Source: Paenisporosarcina macmurdoensis (GTDB taxonomy: Bacteria; Bacillota; Bacilli; Bacillales_A; Planococcaceae). Taken from it: a stretch of DNA of 64,000 bases. Location of the stretch: positions 186,001 through 250,000 of the forward strand of contig NZ_JBHSRI010000002.1 in assembly GCF_042658845.1 (NCBI RefSeq). The letters run 5' to 3'. Positions 37,998-46,912 of the stretch are shown one piece after another. Each line of letters begins with the position of its first letter. Position 1 is the stretch's first letter. Below the pieces are notes generated by a model. The model was not told the DNA's origin. It saw nothing but the letters and a program-made list of their open reading frames with translations, and searched no databases. The translations under genes and the position numbers were made by a program.

Positions 37998-38245
37998 GTT
38001 TTGGAGCACGGGGATTATATCGTGACTCGTGAAGGATATATCGTGAGTAGTGAGCAGGATATCGTGACTAAACCGCATCATATCGTGAGTAGTCAACACT
38101 ATATCGTGAATACACTAAATCAGCACAATTGAACGTGCTTGAAATGGTGACATTTGGCCAGCGAAATGTCACGTTGCAGTGGTGTGAAGTTGAGCAAGAT
38201 GTGCGGTAATTTATCGTGACTAGTTAGTGATATATCGCAAGTAGT
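37998..38245 (+). repeat. 21-bp-phased ATATCGTGA element, copy C1
   Basis: Starting just after the degSU terminator, the 9-mer ATATCGTGA occurs at 38017, 38038, 38059, 38080 and 38101: five units spaced exactly 21 bp, the rest of each unit variable (often CTAGT or GTAGT follows). A 73-nt core follows (38117-38189) with two inverted repeats: AGCAC/GTGCT (38122-38139) and GTGACATTT/AAATGTCAC (38147-38172). Two more units stand at 38211 and 38232, again 21 bp apart. Element start is marked by GCACGGGGAT. A second copy is at 48.06 kb. No gene in 37934-38387. Confidence 0.85.
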
Positions 38246-38298
38246 CAAGATTACAGATCGGCACAGTTCAAACAATAGTCCATGAAACTTTCACAATT

Positions 38299-38310
38299 GA
38301 ACGAACGTTC
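38299..38310 (+). promoter_or_regulatory. Candidate LexA (SOS) box before the lipoprotein gene
   Basis: GAAC-GAAC-GTTC (38299-38310) matches the Bacillus SOS box core GAAC-N4-GTTC with purine/pyrimidine preferences also met (T before, T after). It lies 17 nt upstream of TATAAT at 38327-38332, over the -35 region, where a repressor would act. Confidence 0.45.
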
Positions 38311-38387
38311 TTAATGTAGAAGGGGCTATAATTATTGTAAGGATTTAAGTTTTATGTCAAAATAGCCGAGTAGGAGGGACGAACTTA

Positions 38388-38966
38388 ATGAAATTTAAAT
38401 ATATAATCGTACTAGCAATGATTTCGATTTTTCTATCGGCCTGTGCAAGTGAAGAGAATCGAGAAGGCGCTGGTTCTGTATCTGATGGTGAAACATCTGG
38501 AGAAAATAGTCCGTTAGAACATAGTGTAAAGGATCAAACTGAGACTGACGTTGGGTTTGAAATGGTTGGCGCAAATATAGAAGAAGCTCAAAACGTACCC
38601 GCAGAGGAGAAAAAGGCTTTGCTAGAAACTTTTGAGACATATATGACTGCTTTCAATGAAGAAGATATTGAAAAGTACATGTCCGTAATTGCAACTGAGC
38701 CTGAAGGATTTGATTACAAGGAAGAAGAAGTGACTGTAAAAGAAACTTTTGCTCAATATGAAGTGAATCGGACGGCTGAAGATGTGACGGTTATTAAATA
38801 TAATAAAAACCAAGCACAAGTTTTTGCTTCACTTGATATCTCCCTTAAACAAGAATCAACAGGAGCAGAACTTGATCGAACTGGTCGACAAGTTACCGTT
38901 TTTGCAAATGAAGAAGGTGAATGGCGCGTTACAAGCGTTTATTTCATTGGAGATGTAGCAGAATAA
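38388..38966 (+). CDS. Lipoprotein with NTF2-like domain
   Basis: 192 residues. Lipobox L-S-A-C at 16-19, followed by an acidic, Ser/Gly-rich linker and a C-terminal domain of about 110 residues (F-E-T-Y-M-T-A-F-N-E-E-D, Y-E-V-N-R-T, W-R-V-T-S-V-Y-F-I) that resembles SnoaL/DUF4878-type NTF2 folds. Probably attached to the outer membrane face; function unknown. A possible SOS box overlaps its promoter. Followed by its own terminator and then comFA. Confidence 0.75.
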   Translation: MKFKYIIVLAMISIFLSACASEENREGAGSVSDGETSGENSPLEHSVKDQTETDVGFEMVGANIEEAQNVPAEEKKALLETFETYMTAFNEEDIEKYMSVIATEPEGFDYKEEEVTVKETFAQYEVNRTAEDVTVIKYNKNQAQVFASLDISLKQESTGAELDRTGRQVTVFANEEGEWRVTSVYFIGDVAE

Positions 38967-38975
38967 GTAGAGTAT

Positions 38976-39005
38976 AAACCTCGCATAGATGTGAGGTTTT
39001 TTTTT
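38976..39005 (+). terminator. Terminator of the lipoprotein gene
   Basis: A 10-bp stem with one G-U pair (38976-38985 with 38990-38999), then nine T. Confidence 0.9.
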
Positions 39006-39086
39006 GCCCATTTTTTGCGGTTTTTGCTTTTCTTAGGTACTATTATTCATATAGGAATGAGTACAATCCGAAACGGAGGAATGCTC

Positions 39087-40439
39087 ATGAAAGAAGTGCA
39101 AGCATTTTTAACTGTTCGTATTTGGTTGAAGGAACAAACCCCTTTTCCTTTAACCGTTATCGAAGAATTTATTCAAAAAGGATTTATAACCCCCCACACA
39201 GGCATTCAGTCTAATCAAAATTCTACTAGTAGGAAAACAAAAAATTCTCAGTGTCGACGTTGTGGATTTCAGCAGCTGACAGCGTTTCAATGTGCTAAAT
39301 GTAAGGCTACTTGTTTGTATTGCAGACATTGTATTCAAATGGGAAGAGTAAGCAGCTGTAGCGAGTTAATTACATGGACTGGGCCATCTTTAGTAGAAGA
39401 GGTCAGTCATTGTTTTACGTGGTCTGGAACGTTAACTTCTCTACAAGGAAAAGCTTCTAAAGAATTGTTAACAAGTGTTCAACTAAATCAGAGTCATTTA
39501 ATTTACGCGGTTTGTGGTGCTGGAAAGACAGAATTGTTGTTTACCGCGATCTTTGATGCACTTGAACGTGGACTTCGGGTATGTGTGGCGACACCAAGGA
39601 CAGATGTTGTATTGGAACTGTTTCCCAGGTTTCAAGATGTTTTTCCGAAAACCGTTATTCATGCATTGTATGGCGGTTCCCCTGAACAGTCGAACTTTGC
39701 CCAGTTGGTTCTTGCAACAACTCATCAACTATTGCGTTTTGAGGAAGCATTTGATGTGGTTTTTCTAGATGAAGCGGATGCATTTCCATATACAGTGGAT
39801 AAATCTCTCCAATTTGCAGTTCAAAAGGCAAAGAAGAAAGATGCGGTAGTTCATATGATTACGGCAACACCGTCTGAGGAACTATTAAGTCAAGCGGTTA
39901 ATATTTCGCTTATATCTCAGCGTTTTCATGGATTTCCATTGCCTGTTCCACGGTTTGTTGGGTTATGGAACTATAAGAAGCATATGTATAAAGATAAACT
40001 TCCCCAAAAGTTAGCTGAATGGACTCAGCAATGTCTTCAAAATGACGAACCATTTTTAATTTTTTTTCCAACGATTGACTTAATGGAACGAGCATTGCCA
40101 TTATTTCAGCAAATACATGTAGAAATATTAGCAGTTCACGCCGAGGATCCTGAAAGGAAACAAAAGGTTCTAAAATTACGTCATAAGAAAGTATGTGGTT
40201 TACTGACAACGACCATACTTGAACGAGGGATAACAATTCCTAATGTTCAAGTAGCTGTGGTTGGAGCAGATGAACAGATTTTTACTAGTAGTGCTTTAAT
40301 TCAAGTAAGTGGACGTGTCGGTCGATCAGTTGATTTTCCGACTGGAGATCTCGTGTTTTTTCATCATGGTATTTCTCTAGACATGGATAAGGCGAAAGCA
40401 ACAATCGAGGAACATAATAATAGTCGTGAACGTTTATGA
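39087..40439 (+). CDS. comFA: Competence ATPase/helicase ComFA
   Basis: 450 residues. N-terminal zinc-binding cysteines (C-R-R-C, C-A-K-C, C-L-Y-C-R-H-C), Walker A C-G-A-G-K-T-E, DEAD-like L-D-E-A-D-A, and helicase motif VI S-G-R-V-G-R-S. ComFA is the cytosolic motor that helps pull transforming DNA through ComEC. The frame begins at 38991, but GGAGG at 39075-39079 fits the ATG at 39087. comFC overlaps its stop codon; comFB, between them in B. subtilis, is absent. Confidence 0.92.
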   Translation: MKEVQAFLTVRIWLKEQTPFPLTVIEEFIQKGFITPHTGIQSNQNSTSRKTKNSQCRRCGFQQLTAFQCAKCKATCLYCRHCIQMGRVSSCSELITWTGPSLVEEVSHCFTWSGTLTSLQGKASKELLTSVQLNQSHLIYAVCGAGKTELLFTAIFDALERGLRVCVATPRTDVVLELFPRFQDVFPKTVIHALYGGSPEQSNFAQLVLATTHQLLRFEEAFDVVFLDEADAFPYTVDKSLQFAVQKAKKKDAVVHMITATPSEELLSQAVNISLISQRFHGFPLPVPRFVGLWNYKKHMYKDKLPQKLAEWTQQCLQNDEPFLIFFPTIDLMERALPLFQQIHVEILAVHAEDPERKQKVLKLRHKKVCGLLTTTILERGITIPNVQVAVVGADEQIFTSSALIQVSGRVGRSVDFPTGDLVFFHHGISLDMDKAKATIEEHNNSRERL

Positions 40440-41056
40440 AGTGCTTGATTTGTTCTTCCTCATTTTTAGAAATCGCGTCATGGCGGAAGCTTTTCTTAAT
40501 TAAACCACCACAATTAGTTTGCGAGAAATGTTCCAGTAAGTTTGAGAAAGCTGAAGAAAAAGAGTGGAGGAACGAATGGGTAGGTACTATTTATGAAGGA
40601 ACTCTTGATTCTGTTCATTCCATATACCGTTACAATGATTGGATGAAACAGGTTTATCGGCAATATAAATTCCAATTAGATGTAGAACTAGCAAACATTT
40701 TTAAATCGGATTTTCTGCCGTTACGTAAAGTTCAAGACAAAATTGTACCCATTCCACTAAATCCGGAGAAGTTAGTCGTACGAAGTTTTTCACAAGTGGA
40801 TGAATTACTAAATGCTGCAAATGTACCTTTTACCCAAGTGTTGTCAAAGACGTTAGATCAAACTCAAGTTGGAAAATCTAAAAAAGAACGTGTTTCTTCA
40901 GAATTAATTTTCACAGTAACGCAGGATGTCCAAAAACAAAACATTTTATTAGTCGATGATTTGTATACAACCGGCACTACATTGCACCATGCCGCCTATG
41001 CTTTGAAGAAAGCCGGAGCTAATACTGTAAATGCCTTGACGCTAATTCGCGCATAA
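40436..41056 (+). CDS. comFC: Competence protein ComFC (phosphoribosyltransferase fold)
   Basis: 206 residues. Four-cysteine N-terminal zinc site (C-L-I-C and C-E-K-C), then a phosphoribosyltransferase domain with the PRPP motif L-L-V-D-D-L-Y-T-T-G-T-T. It partners ComFA in DNA uptake. The ATG overlaps the comFA stop (ATGA), so the two are translationally coupled. Confidence 0.92.
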   Translation: MKCLICSSSFLEIASWRKLFLIKPPQLVCEKCSSKFEKAEEKEWRNEWVGTIYEGTLDSVHSIYRYNDWMKQVYRQYKFQLDVELANIFKSDFLPLRKVQDKIVPIPLNPEKLVVRSFSQVDELLNAANVPFTQVLSKTLDQTQVGKSKKERVSSELIFTVTQDVQKQNILLVDDLYTTGTTLHHAAYALKKAGANTVNALTLIRA

Positions 41057-41103
41057 TAACTTAAGAATATGACTTCATTCGACAAATTTCTAAATTTATT
41101 TTG

Positions 41104-41129
41104 GTTTGTTGCAGGAGTTATTAGGGGAT
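41104..41129 (+). promoter_or_regulatory. Candidate sigma-B promoter of hpf
   Basis: GTTTGT (41104-41109), 14-nt spacer, GGGGAT (41124-41129); consensus is GTTTAA-N12-14-GGGTAT. The B. subtilis orthologue yvyD is under sigma-B and sigma-H control, so the match is in the expected place. Confidence 0.5.
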
Positions 41130-41174
41130 AAGTAGAATAAGGTAAGTATAGCCTTAATTAAAGGAGGAGTTTAC

Positions 41175-41735
41175 ATGTTAAATTATAATATCCGCGGTGA
41201 AAACGTTGAGGTAACTCCTGCGATTCGCGAACACGTTGAAAGCAAAATCAATAAAGTAGAACGTTATTTCAACGAAGAAATCCAAGCGAACGCAAATGTC
41301 AATTTGAAGGTATATAACGACAGTCAAACGAAAGTCGAAGTTACAATTCCAATGAAGAATTTAACGCTTCGTGCTGAAGAAAGACATAACGATATGTATG
41401 CAGCAGTCGATTTAATCGTCGATAAATTAGAACGTCAAATTCGTAAATATAAAACTAAAGTAAACCGTAAGTTCCGTGAACGTGAAGGTGTGGGGGCATA
41501 TTTCGCAAATGTTCAGTCACCTGAACAAGTTGCTCACCAAGATGACAAGGAAGAAGAAATCCATATTGTTCGAACAAAACAATTTGAATTAAAACCAATG
41601 GACCAAGAAGAAGCTGTTTTACAAATGGATATGCTTGGACATAATTTCTTCGTTTTCACAGACGCTGAATCAGATGGTACGCATATCGTTTACAAACGTA
41701 AAGATGGTAAGTACGGATTAATTGAAACGAACTAA
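41175..41735 (+). CDS. hpf: Long ribosome hibernation promoting factor
   Basis: 186 residues, the long form. The N-terminal S30AE domain (MLNYNIRGENVEVTPAIREH; R-N-V-type basic strands; A-A-V-D-L-I-V-D-K-L-E-R-Q) and a C-terminal dimerisation domain (D-M-L-G-H-N-F-F-V-F-T-D-A, K-D-G-K-Y-G-L-I-E) are both complete. It pairs 70S ribosomes into inactive 100S dimers. AAGGAGG site upstream. Next to secA and prfB as in B. subtilis. Confidence 0.94.
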   Translation: MLNYNIRGENVEVTPAIREHVESKINKVERYFNEEIQANANVNLKVYNDSQTKVEVTIPMKNLTLRAEERHNDMYAAVDLIVDKLERQIRKYKTKVNRKFREREGVGAYFANVQSPEQVAHQDDKEEEIHIVRTKQFELKPMDQEEAVLQMDMLGHNFFVFTDAESDGTHIVYKRKDGKYGLIETN

Positions 41736-41748
41736 ATTTAAAAAGTGT

Positions 41749-41781
41749 AAAGAAAGCCCGAAAATGGGGCTTTCTTTTTTT
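41749..41781 (+). terminator. Terminator of hpf
   Basis: An 11-bp perfect stem (41749-41759 with 41767-41777) followed by a T run. Confidence 0.92.
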
Positions 41782-41917
41782 GTGTTTAATTTACTTTATA
41801 TGAGAAACTTGTCTTTTTTTATTTGTCGATAGAGAAGGATTTCCCTCGAATAAAGCGAATATTAAAATAGAATAAAGAAAAGAATTCATAATTCCGTTTC
41901 TAAAGGGAGGGAATTGG

Positions 41918-44308
41918 ATGTCGAAAATTCGGCTATGGGACAAACTTGGTTTTCGAGGCAAGGTTTTAGTTGCAATGAGTGCCGTCGTCATTCCAATTCT
42001 ATTTATAATGGCGGGTTTTTCATACAGCTATTCTAAAAATTTATTTGAAAAACAATTGGAAGAAGAATTAGGACTGGAAAATGAAATTGTAGCGCAAGAA
42101 ATTCATACATTGTTAAACAGTAAAAGGGAAATTGCAGAGCAGCTTGGAGCTCTAGATGATGTCAGAGATTTTGTTGAATCACCAGTTGAGCGGGAGACTG
42201 TTAAGACCTCTGCCAACTATGAAAAAATCAATCAACTCATGACAAGAGTTCAAGAAAACACGGATGGACTAGGACTTGTGTGGATTGCCTTATTGGAACC
42301 AAATTTCTTTATTGCGGATCATGGATATGTAACAGATGAAGCTTACGACTTGAAAAAACGGCCATGGACGGCAAAAGCTGATGCCGCAGCAGGCTTATCT
42401 TTTTCGGATTTGTATATCGATTACTCCACAAAAAAATATACTGTTAGTGTAATAAAACCTATTGAAACGAATGGCAAAAGACTAGGGTACTTTGGTTTGG
42501 ATATGCACTTGGATACAATACCTCTGTTAATTGCTCCCTATGAAAAAAATAACCATAAACATGTTCTATTAACGGAACAAGGACAAACTTTATATGATGT
42601 TGACAATATTTGGGCAGAGTTAGAAGACCTAAATTTGTCTAGAGATGTTGCTACATTGGTCAGCACTTCTAAAGGAAGCTTTTATGTGGAAGTCCGTGAA
42701 ATTGAAGGGACCGGCTGGCAAATGGTTAGCTATGTTCCGGACTATATGGTGACTCAATCTCTACAAAATGTAAGTAAGACGATTGGTTTATCTTGGATCA
42801 TTGCAGCCATGTTGATATTAATTATTTTGTCTATACTCCTACGGTCTATGTTGAAAGATTTACCAACTATCGTGAAACATGTTCGCCGTATGGAACAAGG
42901 AAACTTAGTTTCGAAATTGAATATTTATCGTAAGGATGAAATTGGGGAAATCGCACAATCGATTGAGCAAATGGGTAAATTGTTAAACATACAAGTTCAA
43001 GAAATGGATTTCCAGGCTAGATTTGACTCACTAACAAGTTTACCAAACCGCTTGTCAATTGAACGTCAACTCGGTAAATGGATTGACGAAATGCGAGAAA
43101 CTGACCAAATGATTGCCGTGACTTTCTTGGATTTAGATCACTTTAAACAAATTAACGATTCGAAGGGGCACGCTTATGGGGATGCTCTTTTAATCCAAGT
43201 GGCAGAACGGATCCAACAGTTGTTACCTGAACAGAGTTATTTTGGTCGATTTGGTGGAGACGAATTTATTGTGTTAATGCATGAGAAAAAGGAAAACTTC
43301 CCTTTTATAAGAACAACTCTAACTAATCTACACGATTCTTTTTCTAAAGCATTTTATTTAAATAAACAAGCTATATTCGTAACCCCTTCCATGGGCGTTT
43401 CCCTTTGTCCAGCGGATGCACTAACGTGTGAACAACTTTTAGTGAATGCTGATACGGCACTATATAAAGCGAAAGAAGCTGGAAGAAATAGAATTCTATA
43501 TTTTAACTATGAAATGAAAGAAGCGTTTGAAAAACAACTTATGTTAGAGCAAGGGTTACGCGATGCTATTAAATTTAATCATTTTACATTGGTGTTTCAG
43601 CCACAATACAATCTAAAAACTGCTAGGACTGAGAGTTTGGAAGCCTTGTTACGATGGCATCATCCTGAATGGGGGATGATCTCACCTGCAGAATTTATTC
43701 CTGTGGCCGAGAAATCAGGTAATATTCTCGTAATTGGCGATTGGGTACTTGAAACAGCTATTCGAGAGATAAAAGAGATACATCATCAGTATCCATATGT
43801 CACATCAGTAGCCATTAACGTAAGTGCATTACAGCTACGAGAAATGGATTTCATTCACCGATTGAAAACACTTTTGAAGAAATATCAAGTACATCCAAGT
43901 CTAATTGAAATTGAAATAACTGAGTCCTTATTTATAGATGGAGGAGAAGAATTACTTCAAACCCTTGCAAAAATTCAAAAAATGGGTGTTTCAATTGCTC
44001 TCGATGATTTTGGAACCGGATATTCTTCACTAAATTATTTACGTATATTACCGATTAATCGTGTGAAAATTGATCAAAGTTTTGTTCAGCAGATGGAAAA
44101 CGATACACGAGTGCAAGCAATCGTCAAGTCGGTTATAGACTTATCACATAATTTGGGATTTATTATTGTTGCAGAAGGGGTTGAAACTAAGAAACAATTG
44201 AACCTCTTAAGCTCAATGGAAACAGATGTAATTCAAGGTTTTTACTACAGTAAACCACTTAATAAAGGGCAATTGCAGAAGTTCTTAGATAACGACGTTA
44301 CCTCATAA
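41918..44308 (+). CDS. Membrane dCACHE-HAMP-GGDEF-EAL cyclic-di-GMP enzyme
   Basis: 796 residues. Membrane segments at about 17-37 and 290-312 enclose an extracytoplasmic sensor region with dCACHE features. A HAMP linker follows, then a diguanylate cyclase domain with intact G-G-D-E-F (446-450) and a phosphodiesterase domain with E-A-L-L-R (575-579), D-D-F-G-T-G-Y-S-S and A-E-G-V-E. Both catalytic motifs are preserved, so it may make or break c-di-GMP. Not part of the syntenic B. subtilis block between hpf and secA; an insertion here. GGGAGGG site upstream of the ATG. Confidence 0.9.
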   Translation: MSKIRLWDKLGFRGKVLVAMSAVVIPILFIMAGFSYSYSKNLFEKQLEEELGLENEIVAQEIHTLLNSKREIAEQLGALDDVRDFVESPVERETVKTSANYEKINQLMTRVQENTDGLGLVWIALLEPNFFIADHGYVTDEAYDLKKRPWTAKADAAAGLSFSDLYIDYSTKKYTVSVIKPIETNGKRLGYFGLDMHLDTIPLLIAPYEKNNHKHVLLTEQGQTLYDVDNIWAELEDLNLSRDVATLVSTSKGSFYVEVREIEGTGWQMVSYVPDYMVTQSLQNVSKTIGLSWIIAAMLILIILSILLRSMLKDLPTIVKHVRRMEQGNLVSKLNIYRKDEIGEIAQSIEQMGKLLNIQVQEMDFQARFDSLTSLPNRLSIERQLGKWIDEMRETDQMIAVTFLDLDHFKQINDSKGHAYGDALLIQVAERIQQLLPEQSYFGRFGGDEFIVLMHEKKENFPFIRTTLTNLHDSFSKAFYLNKQAIFVTPSMGVSLCPADALTCEQLLVNADTALYKAKEAGRNRILYFNYEMKEAFEKQLMLEQGLRDAIKFNHFTLVFQPQYNLKTARTESLEALLRWHHPEWGMISPAEFIPVAEKSGNILVIGDWVLETAIREIKEIHHQYPYVTSVAINVSALQLREMDFIHRLKTLLKKYQVHPSLIEIEITESLFIDGGEELLQTLAKIQKMGVSIALDDFGTGYSSLNYLRILPINRVKIDQSFVQQMENDTRVQAIVKSVIDLSHNLGFIIVAEGVETKKQLNLLSSMETDVIQGFYYSKPLNKGQLQKFLDNDVTS

Positions 44309-44323
44309 GTAGAAGTCCGTTAT

Positions 44324-44352
44324 TTGCACCCCTTTAGTAGCAGTGTTAAAAT
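44324..44352 (+). promoter_or_regulatory. Promoter of secA-prfB
   Basis: TTGCAC (44324-44329), 17-nt spacer, TAAAAT (44347-44352), 31 nt before the secA ATG. Confidence 0.65.
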
Positions 44353-44383
44353 AAACCTTAGACTAAATGGGAAGTGAATTTAA

Positions 44384-46897
44384 ATGCTTGGAGTATTAAA
44401 TAAAGTGTTTGACTTAAATAAGCGTGATTTGAAAAGATTAGAAAAAGTTACAGATCAAGTAGAAGCTTTAGCGAAAGAAACAGAAGCATTAACAGATGAC
44501 CAATTACGCGCTAAAACGGATGAATTTAAAGCCCGTTTAGCGAGTGGAACTGTTTTGGAAGATCTGCAAGCCGAAGCATTTGCTGTTGTTCGAGAAGCAT
44601 CAAGACGTGTCTTTGAGATGTATCCTTTCCGTGTTCAAATTACGGGGGCTGCAGCACTTCATGAAGGAAATATTGCTGAAATGAAAACTGGTGAGGGTAA
44701 AACCTTAACATCTACATTGCCGGTTTATTTGAATGCAATTACTGGTAAAGGTGTTCACGTCGTGACGGTTAATGAATATTTGGCAAGCCGTGATGCAGAA
44801 GAAATGGGTAAATTGTATAATTTCTTAGGCTTAACAGTGGGCTTAAATTTAAACAGTTTGAATAAAGATGAAAAACGTGAAGCATATGCTGCGGATATTA
44901 CCTATTCAACAAACAACGAATTAGGATTCGATTATCTGCGCGATAACATGGTGTTATATAAGGAAGAACATGTACAACGTCCACTTTACTTTGCTGTAAT
45001 CGATGAGGTTGACTCGATATTAATCGATGAAGCACGGACGCCATTGATTATTTCAGGACAAGCTGCAAAATCCGCTCAACTTTACAAGCAATCAAATGCA
45101 CTTGTTAAAGCCCTTCGTAATGAAGAAGACTATTCATACGATGAGTCAACAAAAGGCGTAGTATTAACTGAAGCCGGAATTGAAAAAGTAGAAAAAGCGT
45201 TTGGTATTGATAATTTATTCGATTTGACTCATGTTCGCTTAAATCACGCAATTAACCAATCATTAAAAGCACATGCAAGTATGCATAATGACGTTGATTA
45301 TGTGGTTCAAGACGGTGATGTAGTTATTGTTGATTCATTTACTGGCCGATTAATGAAAGGTCGTCGCTATTCAGATGGACTTCATCAAGCAATTGAAGCT
45401 AAAGAGGGTCTAGATATTCAAAATGAATCGATGACTATGGCTACCATCACATTCCAAAACTATTTCCGAATGTACGAAAAACTTTCAGGCATGACAGGTA
45501 CTGCAAAAACGGAAGAAGAAGAATTCCGCAACATTTATAATATGAATGTTATTGTCATTCCGACCAATCGAGTGATTGGTCGTGAAGATCGCGCAGACTT
45601 GATTTTTGCTTCAATGGAAGGTAAATATAAAGCTGTGGCAGATGATATAGCTGAGCGAAACAAAGCAGGACAACCAGTTCTTGTTGGTACTGTTGCGATA
45701 GAAACTTCAGAAATCATCTCTAGATTATTAACAAAACACGGAATTCAGCATAATGTGTTAAACGCGAAGAATCATGAACGCGAAGCCGAAATTATTGCGA
45801 CAGCTGGTCATAAAGGTTCGGTTACCATTGCAACGAACATGGCAGGTCGTGGTACTGACATTAAACTCGGTGAAGGCGTAATAGAAGTTGGCGGTTTAGC
45901 AGTTATTGGTACTGAACGTCATGAATCACGTCGTATTGATAATCAGCTTCGTGGTCGTTCAGGACGTCAAGGCGATCCGGGTATCACGCAATTCTACTTA
46001 TCAATGGAAGATGAATTAATGCGTCGTTTTGGTTCTGATAATATGCGTGCTATGATGTCTCGTTTAGGAATGGACGATACACAACCAATTCAATCTAAAA
46101 TGGTTACTCGTGCAGTAGAATCGGCACAAAAACGTGTTGAAGGGAATAACTTTGACGCACGTAAACGTTTGCTTCAATACGATGATGTTTTACGACAACA
46201 ACGTGAAATTATTTATAAAGAACGTCTAGAAGTATTAGAGACGGAAAATATGCGTGCTTTAGTAGAAACGATGATAAACGAAGTAATCGAGCGTACGGTT
46301 ATTGCACATACATCTACAGATAAACAGAATGAATGGAACTATAAAGGACTTGAAGATACTCTTCATGCGAATTTATTATCTGAAGGTGCCATTACTCGCA
46401 CACAATTAGAAGGTAAATCGTCGGATGAAGTGATTGATTTTGTCAAAGCATTAGTGTATACACGCTATGACGAAAAAGAAGTAGAAATGACTCCTGAACG
46501 TATGCGTGAATTTGAAAAGGTTGTATTACTGCGTTCAATTGACTCGAAATGGATTGACCATATCGATGCAATGGACCAACTGCGACAAGGAATTCACTTA
46601 CGTGCATATGGACAAATTGATCCACTTCGTGAGTACCAAAACGAAGGATTTGCGATGTTTGAAGCAATGGTTGATTCAGTTCAAGAAGATGTAGCGAAAT
46701 ATGCGATGAAGGCAGAAATTCGTAACAACCTTCAACGTGAAGAAGTAGCAAAAGGTCAAGCAGTGAACCCGAAAGAAGAGGGTGGAACTGTTAAGAAAAA
46801 ACCAGTACGCGTAGAGGCAGCAGTTGGACGAAATGAAATATGCCCTTGCGGCAGTGGCAAGAAATTCAAAAATTGCCATGGTGCTGTTGAAAGATAA
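44384..46897 (+). CDS. secA: Preprotein translocase ATPase SecA
   Basis: 837 residues, full canonical length. Walker A at 100-107 (MKTGEGKT), D-E-V-D-S-I-L-I-D-E-A-R-T-P-L-I, helicase motif N-M-A-G-R-G-T-D-I, and the C-terminal SecB/lipid-binding zinc motif C-P-C-G-S-G-K-K-F-K-N-C-H. It drives general secretion through SecYEG. The second, shorter SecA at 30.2 kb lacks the zinc tail. prfB starts 15 nt downstream. Confidence 0.97.
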   Translation: MLGVLNKVFDLNKRDLKRLEKVTDQVEALAKETEALTDDQLRAKTDEFKARLASGTVLEDLQAEAFAVVREASRRVFEMYPFRVQITGAAALHEGNIAEMKTGEGKTLTSTLPVYLNAITGKGVHVVTVNEYLASRDAEEMGKLYNFLGLTVGLNLNSLNKDEKREAYAADITYSTNNELGFDYLRDNMVLYKEEHVQRPLYFAVIDEVDSILIDEARTPLIISGQAAKSAQLYKQSNALVKALRNEEDYSYDESTKGVVLTEAGIEKVEKAFGIDNLFDLTHVRLNHAINQSLKAHASMHNDVDYVVQDGDVVIVDSFTGRLMKGRRYSDGLHQAIEAKEGLDIQNESMTMATITFQNYFRMYEKLSGMTGTAKTEEEEFRNIYNMNVIVIPTNRVIGREDRADLIFASMEGKYKAVADDIAERNKAGQPVLVGTVAIETSEIISRLLTKHGIQHNVLNAKNHEREAEIIATAGHKGSVTIATNMAGRGTDIKLGEGVIEVGGLAVIGTERHESRRIDNQLRGRSGRQGDPGITQFYLSMEDELMRRFGSDNMRAMMSRLGMDDTQPIQSKMVTRAVESAQKRVEGNNFDARKRLLQYDDVLRQQREIIYKERLEVLETENMRALVETMINEVIERTVIAHTSTDKQNEWNYKGLEDTLHANLLSEGAITRTQLEGKSSDEVIDFVKALVYTRYDEKEVEMTPERMREFEKVVLLRSIDSKWIDHIDAMDQLRQGIHLRAYGQIDPLREYQNEGFAMFEAMVDSVQEDVAKYAMKAEIRNNLQREEVAKGQAVNPKEEGGTVKKKPVRVEAAVGRNEICPCGSGKKFKNCHGAVER

Positions 46898-46912
46898 CGG
46901 AGGAATTTAGTA

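Noticed and set aside
37905..38099. Minus-strand frame with repeated S-H-D-I heptads across C1 (a similar one crosses C2 at 47986-48192)
   Set aside because: A by-product of a 21-bp period in one frame; overlaps a terminator and degU or prfB ends, no ribosome site.
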